Numbered from the stretch's first letter, positions 10,546 to 21,955 are shown. The stretch is DNA of 64,000 nt from Ipomoea triloba (GCF_003576645.1 NC_044923.1:12992499-13056498); one strand, 5' to 3'. The notes: generated by a model from the sequence alone, not told the origin. Numbers and translations: made by a program.

Positions 10546-11479
10546 AATGGCCACCAAGACTGCATATTTGACACACAACACCGCCGAACCTGCCTCCATC
10601 GGGACCACCACGACCAGGCATCCCACAGCCATGCTGCATTCGACTGGACTGACCACGGCCGCCGGTACCACGCTGACCACGATAACCACCACTAGAACTT
10701 CGCTGGCCTCCCCTTTGCTTCCCACCGCGAGGAAAACGCCGGTCACCTCTCTAGACGCTGTACGCCGCCGGCGGTAACGCACCAGCACCATTGCCATCAT
10801 CATCAATAAACTCTTGAGCCCCTAAATGGTCCGCCAGCTCCTGGAGCGTCACCGGAGTCCCACGAACAGCAAGAGAAGCCATTAGAGTTTGAAAATCAGA
10901 CCGCAACCCCCAAAATATGTACAAATTTTGTTCATCAAGGGTCACCGGTCGACCGATGAGAGTGAGCTCCTCAACAATGACTTTTCCACGACCAATGTAA
11001 TCTCCCACGGACAAATCACCTTGACGAAGACTTTGAAGCTGTCCGATGAGATTGAACATCCTCGCACGGGTAGATGAAGCCAAGGACTGAGTGATCGTAT
11101 CCCATAAAGCTCGACTGTTGATACAACCTATGGCCAACGGCATAACCTCATCAGAGAGGGAAGAAAAGAGCATGGAGAACAAGGCCTAATCTTGTCGACG
11201 CCACGGAGCAAAAGCCGGGTTGGGCGTTGGCAGCGAATCAACATTGGCGGCGGGAAGAGTAGCGGTCGGACTGGGACAAGTGCCGTCTACAAAACCAATT
11301 AAATCATGACCAACAAGAAAGGGTACAACCTGTGTCCTCCAGAACAAAAAATTCTTGTAGGTCAGCTTGATATTGATAAAGTGATAAGCAATGGATAACG
11401 GATTCACCATTGACGTAACGGATGAGACAGCCACATCCGAAACGGTTCGTTCAGATGAGTTTACAGACCCATCAGCCAT
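10546..11479 (-). pseudogene. Copia 2 gag remnants
   Basis: A start at 11479 (MADGSVNSSER) opens a copia gag with LTYKNFLFWRTQVVPFL. A stop near 11184 splits it from 11182-10751, which has ARMFNLIGQLQSLRQGDLSVGDY. A third frame (10639 downward) carries the first half of a CCHC knuckle, VCQICSLGGHS, and is then cut by the LINE tail. The second half (YDRFDSS) resumes at about 10270. Confidence 0.8.
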
Positions 11480-11518
11480 TGGATCACAAAGAAGAAACCT
11501 AGGCTAGCTAATACTAGA

Positions 11519-11652
11519 TGAGAACTGTATTGTTGTATTGAATGATAACAACTATAGTTTACAGAGATATGGAGAGTATATATACAAGTCAGAGTCACAG
11601 GGAGAGTAGGATAGTGAATCATAATACAACTCGAATACATAGAGTCCTAACA
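11519..11652 (-). repeat. Probable 5' LTR of copia 2
   Basis: In element orientation it begins TGTTAGGACTC, contains a TATA-like TTGTATATATAC, and ends at CTCA just before a degenerate initiator-Met PBS (TAGTATTAGCTAGCCTAGG). No partner LTR is in the window, so ends and TSD cannot be confirmed. Confidence 0.55.
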
Positions 11653-11940
11653 GTGAAGATGTAAGTCTCTCATAATATTACCAAAGAATTATATTTCAAA
11701 GGGTCAAGTTATTCAGATAAAAAAAATTTCACTTTCTAACATAATAATATATGTATAATCCTTTTTTTTTAACATAGGGTGAAAATGTGGGCTTAGTCAA
11801 TTCATGATCGAGAATGAATAAATAATTTTTTTTTTGAAATAAGAATGAATAAATAAGTGAAATTATTATTATATCAAAGATTTTGATAAAAAAAATTAAT
11901 AGCTTTATCATATTTCAATATATAAGACAGGAATGTTAAT
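11653..11940. other. AT-rich non-coding stretch
   Basis: No coding signature or repeat structure beyond T-runs is visible here. It probably is old flanking DNA of copia 2. Confidence 0.4.
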
Positions 11941-12490
11941 TAAGATTCCCTTTCACCAATAGTTTTGAAAAGATGAAAGAAGTCTCACCAGCGGTGAATG
12001 TTAATTAAGATTCTCCTCACAGAGGTAAATTTAGTACAAAAGACCAAATATCGAGTCTTACATGTGACAGTGTGAGAGCAATTTCTTAAATGAGATGGTT
12101 CTTTATGCGTAATGAACAAAAATCAAGTCTTTGTTGATTAGTTGAGTCACTATGATTAACTCCTCCACAACCCTGTTGGACCCGAGGTGTGGGCACCTAA
12201 AGTAAGCGATTTTACCTTTTGTCGCAAGAAAAGATGAAAGGAGCCCGCGTGGACAGTTTAGTTGGTCCGTGGGAAGAAAAGACCAGGAATTGAGTCTCAC
12301 CAACGGCAGCGTAAGAGCAACCTCTCAAAGTGAATGAGCTTCTTGTGCCGAGTAAGTAAATATTTAGCTCCTGTGTTCAACTGAATTATCATGATTTACA
12401 TCCTCCTATCCTCTATTGGGTCGGGACATGGAAAGCCTTTGGATTGGAGGTTTAACCTTTTGAGAAGAAAGAAAAGATGAAAGGAGCCCG
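11941..12490. repeat. Diverged tandem repeat, two full units of about 210-240 bp plus a partial
   Basis: Units at about 12041-12246 and 12281-12489 align along their length. Both hold a segment like AAGACCA..GAGTCT..C, then GAGAGCAA or AAGAGCAA, TATGATTAA or CATGATTTA with TCCTCC, and end in AAGATGAAAGGAGCCCG. A partial third copy with AAGATGAAAGAAGTCTCACC lies near 11972. An 18-bp repeat GAATGTTAATTAAGATTC also occurs twice (11931-12015). No coding capacity; origin unknown. Confidence 0.6.
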
Positions 12491-12499
12491 ACCATTAGC

Positions 12500-14230
12500 C
12501 ACATAAAAGTTGGTCAACCCTATTAATTAAATAAATAATTGATTAATTAATGTAGAAATTAACGTCAAGTAAAGAGATGGAGATGAGGATAACAATAATA
12601 TTTAATGTCAGATGGAATCAATGCATTCATGCTTACTAAATTAATGTATGTATGCCGACCAATTGGAAAGCGATTTGCATTTGTGCTTTAAGCACAATTA
12701 TTCCCATTTTCTTAACAATTTCTTGGCAGTAGTTCTAATCATGAAACAGACCCAGCAGCACTGCTGCCGTGCCGTCGCTCTCCTTTCTGTCTATATCGTT
12801 ATTTCTTTTATATAATCTTCTTCCTAATCTACTAATTAATTATGCATTTTGATCATCTCTCACAAAGCTAACGCATGGCATGCCGTTTCGATATTCTCTA
12901 TATATTTTTTTTTCTTTTATGGAGTGTATTCAAGATTTTTATGTACTTTAATGGGCTTTAAATGTATGGTATATATAATTCGAAAAATTATATCATGGAA
13001 CAAGATTTACTTGGTAGATCTTGGTTTAAATTATGTATTTTCTGTTTGTTGACATAGAAAATTTGTTAAATTTAATTTTTTAATATTAGTATATTTGAAT
13101 ATATTTTGGATAATATTGATATTATCTGATTTGTTTAATTAAATAATATCAAAAGAGTTTGAACCTATCAAAACTCTTTATCCTACATCTATAAATATGA
13201 GCTTTCATTTCTATGTAAACATTCCGGGATAATCATGTAAAATCATAAAAATATTATTTAGAGATCAAAATAAAATGATCCTAAAAGTAAAAGCCCTCAA
13301 AACTCTATTGAAGATCAAGTTATTGAAGAAAGAATCAGAGGACCATCCAAAGATCTTGTACCCATACCACATTAATACTTGTAATTTTCTTTGTTCACAC
13401 TATTAACATATTATGTATCTTCAATTAACAAATTATGTACTTATCAATAAATTGAAAGAACATAATACATTAACTCCAACAGCAGGTACATAATATATTA
13501 ATTATAGACATATAATCATGGCACACTCTACAATGCGAGTGAATCATGAACCATGATATAACAATTGGTGCAATTCGATTTAAACTTTTAAAAAATCTTT
13601 AAAAGTCACGATATTTGATTAATAACATTTAAATGTTTTAACTAAAAAAACACTTATATTTGTACATCATGTTAGCAATATGCTAAATGTTTTAAATTAG
13701 CTAAATTTTTTAAATTTCGGCTATATTTTTAGACTTTTTAACGTTTAAAAGATTAATTATTATTTGTTTAATAATTAAAAGATCTATTTAAGCTTGATCC
13801 TTTATTATTAAAGGGTGGGACCATAAAGTGAAGCGGCGAGACAAATGCATTACATTTTGCGTTTTAAGGAGAAGAAAAGAGGTATATGGGACCCACTAGG
13901 AGTTTACATTAGTGGTCGACATCACAGCTTGAGATCCAAGTGATCTCTCAACTTATCTCTCTCTCTCTCTCCACATTTCATCACTTGTCACACACTGTGA
14001 AATCTCCTCTTCTAAGAGCTCTCATACTTTTACCCGACAAAATAAATTGGATAATTATATTGATTTAATTTCATTGTTTTTCCTAAGGAAGGTCTCAATT
14101 CGAATCTCATCACAATCAATGTTGACATAATTTATTAAATAAATATTATATATAAAGAGGTCGTCATTGTCAATGATTGACGTAATTTACAGTGTTATTT
14201 TTTAGATTAGACGACTTTTAAATTTAAGGT
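12500..14230. other. AT-rich intergenic region with a possible solo LTR
   Basis: No coding sequence is supported. 13047-13481 looks like a weak solo-LTR candidate: it starts TGTTGACATAG, ends TCCAACA, and has a TATA-like CTATAAATATG near 13189, but the flanks show no 5-bp duplication. A CT microsatellite lies at about 13954-13969 next to sequence reminiscent of a plant 5' leader, but no gene follows. Confidence 0.3.
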
Positions 14231-14400
14231 CCGTTTGAAAAGCATGAAAATATTTTCTGAAAAATTAGTCATTTTCTAGAAAATATTTTCCTTTCCAGTG
14301 TTTGGTTACATTCTGGAAAACTGTCTTTGTGTGTTTGGTTCATTTTCTGTAAAATGAACCTAATTATTTTTAATTTTAAATATTTTGAATATACAATGGT

Positions 14401-14438
14401 AGTGGTGGGGGTGGTGGTGGTGGGGAGGGGTGGGGGTA
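14401..14438 (+). other. G-rich tract with quadruplex potential
   Basis: Four G-runs of four or five (GGGGG, GGGG, GGGG, GGGGG) lie within 38 bases, separated by loops of about 10, 1 and 1 nt. This fits a G-quadruplex pattern. It follows a copy of a GTTTGGTT-rich repeat (14231-14350), so it may belong to a decayed transposon. Confidence 0.5.
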
Positions 14439-14496
14439 GTTGTTTTAGTATTTAAAAATTAAAAAACACCTAAACACAAGTATGCAACAAGTCTTA

Positions 14497-14871
14497 GAGC
14501 AACCACAACAATAACTTTTTGTAGGTTTTTGGAACAGTACAAAAAAAAATCCATGATTTTTTGTTGATGGGGATGGAGTTTTGGGGAGTTACTCCTACAA
14601 GGTATGTATTTTTGTGGGGACTATTGATTGAGGAAGGAAAACAAATCATTTTGCCTGCATTCGCATGCTGGAAACGCAGGCGCCCAATTGGGCGCATGCA
14701 TCTACTAGCTCGTCTGCTATTTTTTTTTTCCTATAGTGTCAATGCATATATCTTTTCTTCTTCTTTTTTTTTCATGTTTTTTCTTTTTCCTTCCACTCTC
14801 TTCCTCCCCCTCTCTCCTATTTATATTCTAAAAAATTGTGCAAAAATCAAATTGATGTGGATATGATGCTC
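14497..14871. mobile_element. Tourist-type (PIF/Harbinger) MITE with TTA duplication
   Basis: The left end reads GAGCAACCACAACA; the right end inverted reads GAGCATCATATCCACATC. The flanks carry TTA at 14494-14496 and 14872-14874, the 3-bp duplication of PIF/Harbinger elements. Length 375 bp, no transposase. It contains a GC-rich stem-like stretch around 14655-14700 (GCCTGC...GCAGGCGCC). The reading frames through it are incidental. Confidence 0.65.
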
Positions 14872-15039
14872 TTATGCTCCTCATACTAGTTGAACTATTA
14901 ACTTCCTTTGGAAATGTTTTCTTGATTATATTTATTTATAAGCACAAATGATCAAAGACTTATACAACAATACCTATGAAATATAGTGCTTTTAATTTAA
15001 AAAATATAGCACACAATTCAATATAGACCATTAATAAAG

Positions 15040-16195
15040 TAAATTAGTACAACATTTTTTAAAATTACATTTTAATTGAAAGTATTAGCTTTTTCTTGAA
15101 AATTATTAATTTTTTTTAATTTAGTAAAATGTATTAAATTTTCAATAATTTTTTTTTTTACTTTTTTTTGTTGAAAAATATTATATTTTCCCCAAAAAAG
15201 TTTATATTTTTACTTAAAATTATTAAATTTTCATTGAAAAATATTATTATTTTTCATTCAAAATGATTTATTTGTGATTCAAAAGCATTATATTTTCATT
15301 AACAAATACTACATGTACATCAAAAAGTATTAAAGTATTACATTTTCACGTATTAGTTTTTTAATTGAAAAGTATTACATTTTCAATGAAAAATATTATA
15401 TGTTTTATTGAAAGTTATTAATTTATTTTATGAAAAATATTATAGTTTTACTTAAGTATATTACATTTTTATTAAAATGTATCACTATTTTTTCATGAAA
15501 AGTATTATATATTCGTTGAGAAGTATTACATTTTCAATGAAAAATATTACATTCTAACTAGAAAGTATTACTTTTTTCTTAAAAAGTAATAATTTTTTTT
15601 AATTCAAAAATATTATATTTTCACTTTAAATGTATTTAATTTTTATTGAAAAATATTAAAATTTTTATTTAAAAGTATATTTTTCATTCAAAAGTATTTA
15701 TGTTCGTTGAAAAGTATTATATTACACTTTCACTTAAAAGTATTAAGGGTGTGTTTGGTTCACACATGGGAATCGAAATCGGTATGAGTATCAAATACTT
15801 GGTAAGGATAATGTGTTTTGGTGAAAGTATTTTGCATGTTTAGTAGTAGGGTGTAATGTGAATGATTATTAATCGTTGGGGAAGAAAGGAGAAAGGGAAA
15901 TGAAACCCTTATTTAATAAGGGTATGGGTTTTTCAATTAATGGGTATTCCAAATCCATAGTAGTATTCTAAAAACCTATCAATCAAACAATAACAATCTC
16001 TTTGATACTCATACCTTATACCAAAACCTATCAACCAAACACACCATAAGTTTTTATTGAAAAGTATTACATATACACTATAAAGTATTATTTTCTTACT
16101 AAAATATACTTTGTAATACATTTTTTTTGAAAAGTATTAAATTTTCATTGGAAATTGTTACAATAAAAATATTAGTTCTTTTGTCATAAAAGTAA
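15040..16195. repeat. Degenerate 21-22-bp AT-rich minisatellite
   Basis: The stretch is built from diverged copies of a unit close to AAAAGTATTACATTTTCATTG, spaced about 21-22 bp. Around 50 positions could hold a unit. A MITE interrupts it at 15747-16046. The pattern is clearest at 15360-15600, where GAAAAGTATTA and GAAAAATATTA alternate. No coding capacity. Confidence 0.75.
15747..16046. mobile_element. MITE with GGTGTGTTTGGTT terminal inverted repeats
   Basis: The left terminus GGTGTGTTTGGTT (15748-15760) is repeated exactly inverted at 16033-16045. Flanking TAA at 15744-15746 and 16047-16049 fits a PIF/Harbinger 3-bp duplication. Inside, GGGTATGGGTTTTT and related GGTATGAGTATC sequences also form inverted pairs. 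It split the older 21-bp minisatellite, which continues on both sides. Confidence 0.7.
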
Positions 16196-16196
16196 T

Positions 16197-16644
16197 CACT
16201 ACTACAAATAAGGCTTTTAATGTCAGTGTTTTGAGACTTTTAACGTCGATTTTCTTTCGACATCGTTCTTCTAGACGTAGTATATTAAATAAATAGCGTA
16301 AGGTATTGAACCGACATCGTATATAGGCTACGACGTTGGTTCTTAGCAAGAATCGATGTCGTATATTTTTTTAAGAAAATAAATATCTTACGACGTGGGT
16401 TCTTAACCAAGAATCAACGTTGTATATTTTCTAAAAAACTAAATAAATAAATACTCTACGACGTCGGTTCTTAGCCAAGAATTGACGTCGTATATTTTCT
16501 TTAAAAATAATAATAATAACTGACGACGTCGGTTCTTGGCTAAGAATCGACGTCGTATTTTTTTTAAAAAAAATAATAAAATACCTTACGACGTTGGTTA
16601 TTAGCTAAGAACCGACATCGTAGGGTATTTTAATATATATACAT

Positions 16645-16694
<50 letters not shown>

Positions 16695-17094
16695 ATATGT
16701 GTATATATATACGACGTCGATTCTTGCTAAGAACCGACGTTGTATTATTTTTTTTTATTACAATTATTTTACGATTTCCAACCAAAACCTGTGCAGTTTT
16801 ATAATTTACACTTTACATCAACTTTTATAACTTGTGCAGCAATTTTACATTCAAAATAAACTAATAACCATCAAACAAATAACTCAAACTAAACATCAAA
16901 CTAATAAATATCAAGTCATCAAACTAATAAACTTCAAGGTAGTACCTATCAAAATAAACATCAATTCATCAAACTAATAACACAATTAATCAAACTAAAT
17001 ATCAAACTAATAAATATCAATTCATCAAACTAATAAAATTCAAGCTAATAACCATCAAACTAATAAATATCAATTCATCAAACTAATAAACATC
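16197..17094. mobile_element. CACTA-like element terminus with subterminal hairpins
   Basis: It begins CACTACTACAAATAAGG at 16197, close to the CACTA terminal motif CACTACAAGAAA. It then carries at least six copies of a hairpin unit of the form ACGACGTCGGTTCTTAGC-AAGAATCGACGTCGT (16318-16745), as expected for subterminal repeats. 16852-17094 is a low-complexity array of ATCAAACTAATAA units. The opposite terminus is not in the window; a gypsy LTR begins at 17095 and probably truncated it. Confidence 0.6.
16622..16712. repeat. TA/GTAT microsatellite
   Basis: Simple TA, CATA and GTATA repeats fill this stretch between two hairpin units of the CACTA-like terminus. Confidence 0.85.
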
Positions 17095-17373
17095 TGATAG
17101 GGTAATTGGGCAAGCACCCGACCCGAACCACAAGCAGACAAGCGGACTCAGGAAGTCAAACCTGGTACACATGAGGAGAGAAATATTACCAATGGATCCA
17201 TTATCTGACATTCAAGGCTCACCATCATTAAGTTCGTTACATTCATAGGAGAAGAGTTGTTGTACCCGTAGTATAAGTAGTAGGCCTATTGTAGAAGGGG
17301 GGACACGAAAACTATTGTACTAAAACTATTACACTCATTTATCAAATATACTTTGGTAACATTCTTACTGCCA
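17095..17373 (+). repeat. Probable gypsy 5' LTR
   Basis: It starts TGATAGGGTAATT and plausibly ends TTACTGCCA, followed by TTGGCGCTC, which resembles a TGGCGC-type gypsy PBS. A TATA-like AGTATAAGTAG lies near 17270. The partner LTR is missing, so the ends are provisional. Confidence 0.55.
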
Positions 17374-17478
17374 TTGGCGCTCTTATTGAGTGCGGATCAA
17401 ATCTTAGGCGACACTTCACACATTACCAAAATCAACGTATTATTGGAGATGGCTCGATCAGGATCCAGCAGCTCCCAT

Positions 17479-17907
17479 TGTCAGATATATTTAATATAAA
17501 TATATCTATACTAATTGAGAGGAAGAGTGAGAAATTCGAAGGAATAGAAATAAGAGAGGAAATGTGGAATGGAAATTCTTTTCTTCGGTTTACAGAATAC
17601 ACAAATAACAAGTGATAGATTCCCTATTTATACTTAAGCATAGGAATAAACAATTCTAATGTTGATGACATGCTGCAGGCATTATTCCATTATTTATAAC
17701 TATAATATTACCACTCACTTATTGCTTAGCCCATTATACCATTATCTATAATTATAATAATACCAATCATTTAATGCTTAACCACTCATCCTGCCATCCA
17801 TACTTTAGTGCACCACTAATCAACATAATTATTCATGCACTAATGCCACTTGCCGAAAGTGGCTCTAATCTACTGCAATTCTTTTTCTTTTGGTTTAATT
17901 AATAACA
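17479..17907 (-). repeat. 3' LTR of copia 3
   Basis: A 429-bp LTR, TGTTATTAATT...ATATCTGACA in element orientation, matching 21956-22384. The purine-rich AAGGGAGGCAC tract lies directly before it. Confidence 0.95.
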
Positions 17908-17916
17908 GTGCCTCCC

Positions 17917-20541
17917 TTAAACCAAATTGGATAAATTCGTCATCCCAATTTCCTTCTTCAATTTGAGAAATGTCTCTGTCTTCAATGGTTTTGTAAAGAT
18001 ATCAGCAACTTGGCATTCACTTGCACAGTACTCAATGTTGATTTGATTTACAGCAACCAACTCTCTGATTTTGTGATATTTGATATCAATGTGTTTGCTG
18101 CGACCATGAAAAACAGGATTTCTGGACAATGAAATGGCAAACTTGTTGTCACAAAAAATTGTTGTATGTGCCTTCTGCTTTTGTTGCAAAAACTCCAAAA
18201 TTCTTCTGAGCCAAATTGCTTGAGTAGCACAGTTTGCTGCTGCAATGTATTCTGCTTCTGTGGCTGAAAGTGCTACAATCTGCTGCTTCTTTGAAGACCA
18301 AGAAAATATAGCAAAATAAAGATAGAAGGCATATCCCGATGTGCTTTTTCTTGTTTCAACATCTCCAGCCCAATCACTGTCTGTATATCCAACAAGTTTC
18401 ACAACATCATTAGTAGAGTAAAAAATTCCATCATTACTCGTACCTTTGACATATCTTAGAATTCGCTTTGCTGCAACCCAATGTGATTCTTTTGGTTCCT
18501 CCATGAATCTACTGAGTATTCCAACTCCAAAAGAAATATCTGGCCTTGTAGCTACCAAATACCTCAAACTCCCAATTAAACTTTTATAAGCTGTAACATT
18601 CACATTCTTTCCACACTCATCTTTGGACACCTTCAACTTTTCAGCTACTGGAGTTGAAACTGGTTTGGAGTTTTCCATTTTGATCTTTCTCAAAATATCA
18701 GCAGCATATTTCTTCTGTGAAATAAAGATTCCACCTTTCATCTGAACAACTTCAAGACCAAGAAAGTAACACATAAGTCCCATATCAGTCATTTCAAATT
18801 TGTTAATGAGTGTTTCCCTGAATTCTGAGATTAGTTTCAAATTGTTTCCAGTAAAAATCAAATCATCAACATACAGACAGATTATAACAATATCTCCAGA
18901 ATCTGTGTATTTGACATATAGAGTATGCTCATAAGGACATCTCATAAAACCATTCTCAGCAAAATAAGAATCAATGTAACCATACCATGCTCTGGGTACT
19001 TGTTTTAAGCCATACAAAGCTTTTCTCAATTTGTAAACCTTATTTTCTTCCCCTTTCTTCACATACCCTGCAGGTTGCTCAACATATATTTCCTCTTCAA
19101 GAAAACCATTCAAAAAAGCAGACTTGACATCCATTTGATACAATTTCCAATCATTTTGAGCAGCAAGAGAAATAAGCATTCGCACAGTATCAAGTCTACT
19201 TACTGGAGCAAAAACCTCAAAATAATCAATACCTGGTTTTTGTTTGTAACCCTTTGCTACCAACCGTGCCTTAAAATGGTAAACTTCACCATTTGACTTG
19301 TATTTGGTTTTATAAACCCACTTTACTCCAATTGGCTTCTTTTCGGGAGGTAATTTTGTTAACTCCCAAGTACCATTCTTTTCAATGGCACAAATCTCCT
19401 CATCCATTGCTTTAAGCCAATGAGTTTCTGTAGCAGCCTCCTCAAATGATATAGGGTCACAATTTGCAAAGAGAGCAAACTGAACAATCTCTTCATCAGT
19501 CAAGTCATTATCATTACCCAAAACATAATCTTGCAAGCGCGCTGGTAAGTGACGCTCGCGTTGAGATCTCTGAACTGATGACTCTGGCTGTAAAGAAGAC
19601 TGAACATTATCTGGAACTAACTGCTCATTATCAGGAATAATGGGAACAACAACTAACCTTTCTGCTTTAGTTTACCAATCCCATGCACCATATTCATCAA
19701 AAGTGACATCACGACTTATAATAACCTTTTGGGTTTCAGGATTATACAATTTATAAGCCTTTGAAGTGTCACTATAACCAATAAAAATACACTTCTCACC
19801 TTTGTCATCCAACTTCTTTCTCAACTGATCTAGCACATGTGCATATGCCAAACATCCAAAAACCTTGAGATGTCTGATAGAGGGCTTTTTCCCGCTCCAA
19901 GCTTCCTCAGGTGTCTTATCACGAACACTTTTTGTTGGACACCTGTTCAACACATGAACATCACAAGCAACAGCTTCTGCCCAAAAAGGTTTAGGCCGAT
20001 TTTTAGATTTCATCATGCATCTCACCATATCCATGATAGATCTATTATTCTTTTCAGCCACTCCGTTTTGTTGTGGAGTGTACCTAGCTGTCATCTGATG
20101 ATGAATACCATTTTTCTTTAAAAATTCATCACAGGCAATATATTCTGTACCTCTATCAGTTCTCAAAATTTTAATCTTATAACCACATTGTTTTTCAACA
20201 AAAACCTTAAATTGTTGAAAAACATCACATGCATCTGACTTCTGTTTCAAAAAATAAACCCATGTTTTTCTACTGAAATCATCAATAAAGGTAACAAAGT
20301 ACTTACAACCTCCATTTGAAGGAACTTCCAATGAACAAAGATCTGAGTGAACAATCTCCAACTGCTTTGTCGCTCTTTTAGACTTGCCTACAGGAAAAGG
20401 TTCTCTATGCTTCTTCCCAATCAAACAACTCTCACAAATTTTGTCAGGAACATTAATAATCGGCAAATCAGAAACAAGTTTCTTTCTTGCTAAATAATTT
20501 AATCCGGAGAAATAAAAATGCCCAAACCGCATATGCCACAA
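17917..20541 (-). pseudogene. Copia 3 pol (integrase, RT, RNase H), one internal stop
   Basis: One minus frame runs from 20541 to 17917 and is broken only by TAA at 19672-19674. The upstream half has MWHMRFGHF, HSDLCS, RTDRGTEY and QNGVAEKNNRS, the D-D-E integrase residues all present. The downstream half has [48 protein letters not shown] and [10 protein letters not shown] (RT and RNase H). The frame before MWHMRFGHF also ends in TGA, so at least two stops and one shift separate gag/protease from the rest. Close to the tobacco Tnt1 type by motif. Confidence 0.88.
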
Positions 20542-20609
20542 TCAATTATCATCACGGATCTCAAAATTAAAGCAAGTAAGAAGTGCATGGTTGATTTTAA
20601 AGGAAATAG

Positions 20610-21899
20610 TCAATTTTGAGACATATTTACCTTTGCAATCAAAACTCCCTTGGCATCAACAATGGTACAACACCCTTGAGTGATATTAATTTTATATCCT
20701 TTTTTTGACAACTGTCCCATACTCAATAGATTTTGGTGTAATTCAGGAACATAGAAAACATCGGATATAAAATTGTGAGTATCATCTTTCAATTGAATAG
20801 AGATTTTACCTTTTCCCAAAATTGGCACTTTCGACTTATTTCCAAATGTCACCTCAGATCGTATTGATTCATCCAACTCTGAAAACAATTCTTTCTTCCC
20901 ACACATATGGTTACTACATCCAGTATCCAAAAACCATATGTTTTCATCTGCAGACAAACTATTACTTGCCAAAAATAAGGTTTCAAATTCAGTAGAACTC
21001 TCACCAGATTTTTCGGCAACATTTGCTTGATTTTCATGATTGTCCTCTTTATACCAGCAATCTGCAATTTTGTGTCCATACTTTCCACAATTGTAGCAAT
21101 TAAATGGAAATTTACCTTGCTTGGTATTATTACCTCCACCTCTTCCTTGATTGAAGTTACCTCGTCCTCTTCCTTGATTTGAGTTACCACGTCCTCTTCC
21201 TCTGAATCCTCCCCTTCCTCTTCCACGACCTCTACCAGTTCCTCCACCTCTTTGATTAGAGCCAGTCATATTAAAGGTGACTTGGCTCTTCAAAGCTTCT
21301 TCTGCTAGTGGTTCCAATTTTGACGCAATCCTTTCAATATGACTTTCTATCATACCTTTTAACTCGGCAATTGACAAGTCATCGGTATCGTGTGACTCTG
21401 TTTTTGAAGCCACTACATGGTCATACTTCATCGGCATTGTTCGTAGAACTTTTTCAACCACTGCACCATCTTCAAGTGTGTCTCCGTATAACCTCATCTT
21501 ATTTACAAGATCAATAAGACGAGAGAAATACATATCTACCGTTTCTGTAGAGGTCATCTCACATCGATCATACAACCTTCTCAACGACTGCAACTTAGAT
21601 TTCTGTGCCCGATCAACTCCTTTGTGTGACACCTCTAAGATGTCCCAAGCCTGTTTTGCTGTTTTAGCATTAGCTAGCTGCCCAAAAATGGAGTAATGGA
21701 CGCCTTGATGAATTTGTCCCAACGCCAATTGATCTCGCCGTGTTGCAGCTGCATCAGCTCCTTCCGGTAGATCGGGATCAACAAAGCTCCAAAGATTTTG
21801 AGCTTTCAAATGTGTGGTCATCATAATTTTCCAATAATTGTAATCGAGTTTCCCATCTAATTTAGGACCCAACCATACAATATTGAAATTATTGGCCAT
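20610..21899 (-). CDS. Copia 3 gag-protease, terminated early
   Basis: This frame gives 429 residues from ATG 21899 (MANNFNIVWLGPKLDG). It has a UBN2-type gag region (AWDILEVSHKGVDRAQKSKL), an Arg/Gly-rich linker, one CCHC knuckle CYNCGKYGHKIADCW and a protease with intact DTGCSNH. It ends at TGA 20610-20612 right after the protease, where related elements read on into integrase. A frame change and a second TGA follow before integrase, so the polyprotein is not continuous. Confidence 0.88.
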   Translation of the reverse strand: MANNFNIVWLGPKLDGKLDYNYWKIMMTTHLKAQNLWSFVDPDLPEGADAAATRRDQLALGQIHQGVHYSIFGQLANAKTAKQAWDILEVSHKGVDRAQKSKLQSLRRLYDRCEMTSTETVDMYFSRLIDLVNKMRLYGDTLEDGAVVEKVLRTMPMKYDHVVASKTESHDTDDLSIAELKGMIESHIERIASKLEPLAEEALKSQVTFNMTGSNQRGGGTGRGRGRGRGGFRGRGRGNSNQGRGRGNFNQGRGGGNNTKQGKFPFNCYNCGKYGHKIADCWYKEDNHENQANVAEKSGESSTEFETLFLASNSLSADENIWFLDTGCSNHMCGKKELFSELDESIRSEVTFGNKSKVPILGKGKISIQLKDDTHNFISDVFYVPELHQNLLSMGQLSKKGYKINITQGCCTIVDAKGVLIAKVNMSQN

Positions 21900-21940
21900 A
21901 CTTTACTAAGGAAAAATATCTCGGGGTTGGAAGGTTGATA

Positions 21941-21953
21941 GGCTCTGATACCA
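21941..21953 (-). other. Copia 3 primer-binding site
   Basis: The minus strand reads TGGTATCAGAGCC two bases inside the 5' LTR, an exact match to the plant initiator-tRNA-Met primer-binding site. Confidence 0.93.
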
Positions 21954-21955
21954 AA

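Larger units (their letters stand above)
7655..11652 (-). mobile_element. Decayed Ty1/copia element (copia 2), 3' end missing
   Basis: On the minus strand from 11652: a probable 134-bp 5' LTR, a degenerate PBS, then gag, zinc knuckle, protease, integrase and RT fragments in copia order. The RNase H end and the 3' LTR are missing because LINE sequence starts at about 7655, just after a YVKGT motif. A short LINE tail (10280-10544, plus strand) splits the zinc knuckle. Many frameshifts and stops are present, so it is much older than copia 1. Confidence 0.85.

Noticed and set aside
13800..14040. A host gene promoter and leader
   Set aside because: A CT microsatellite and leader-like sequence are present but no coding exon follows on either strand.
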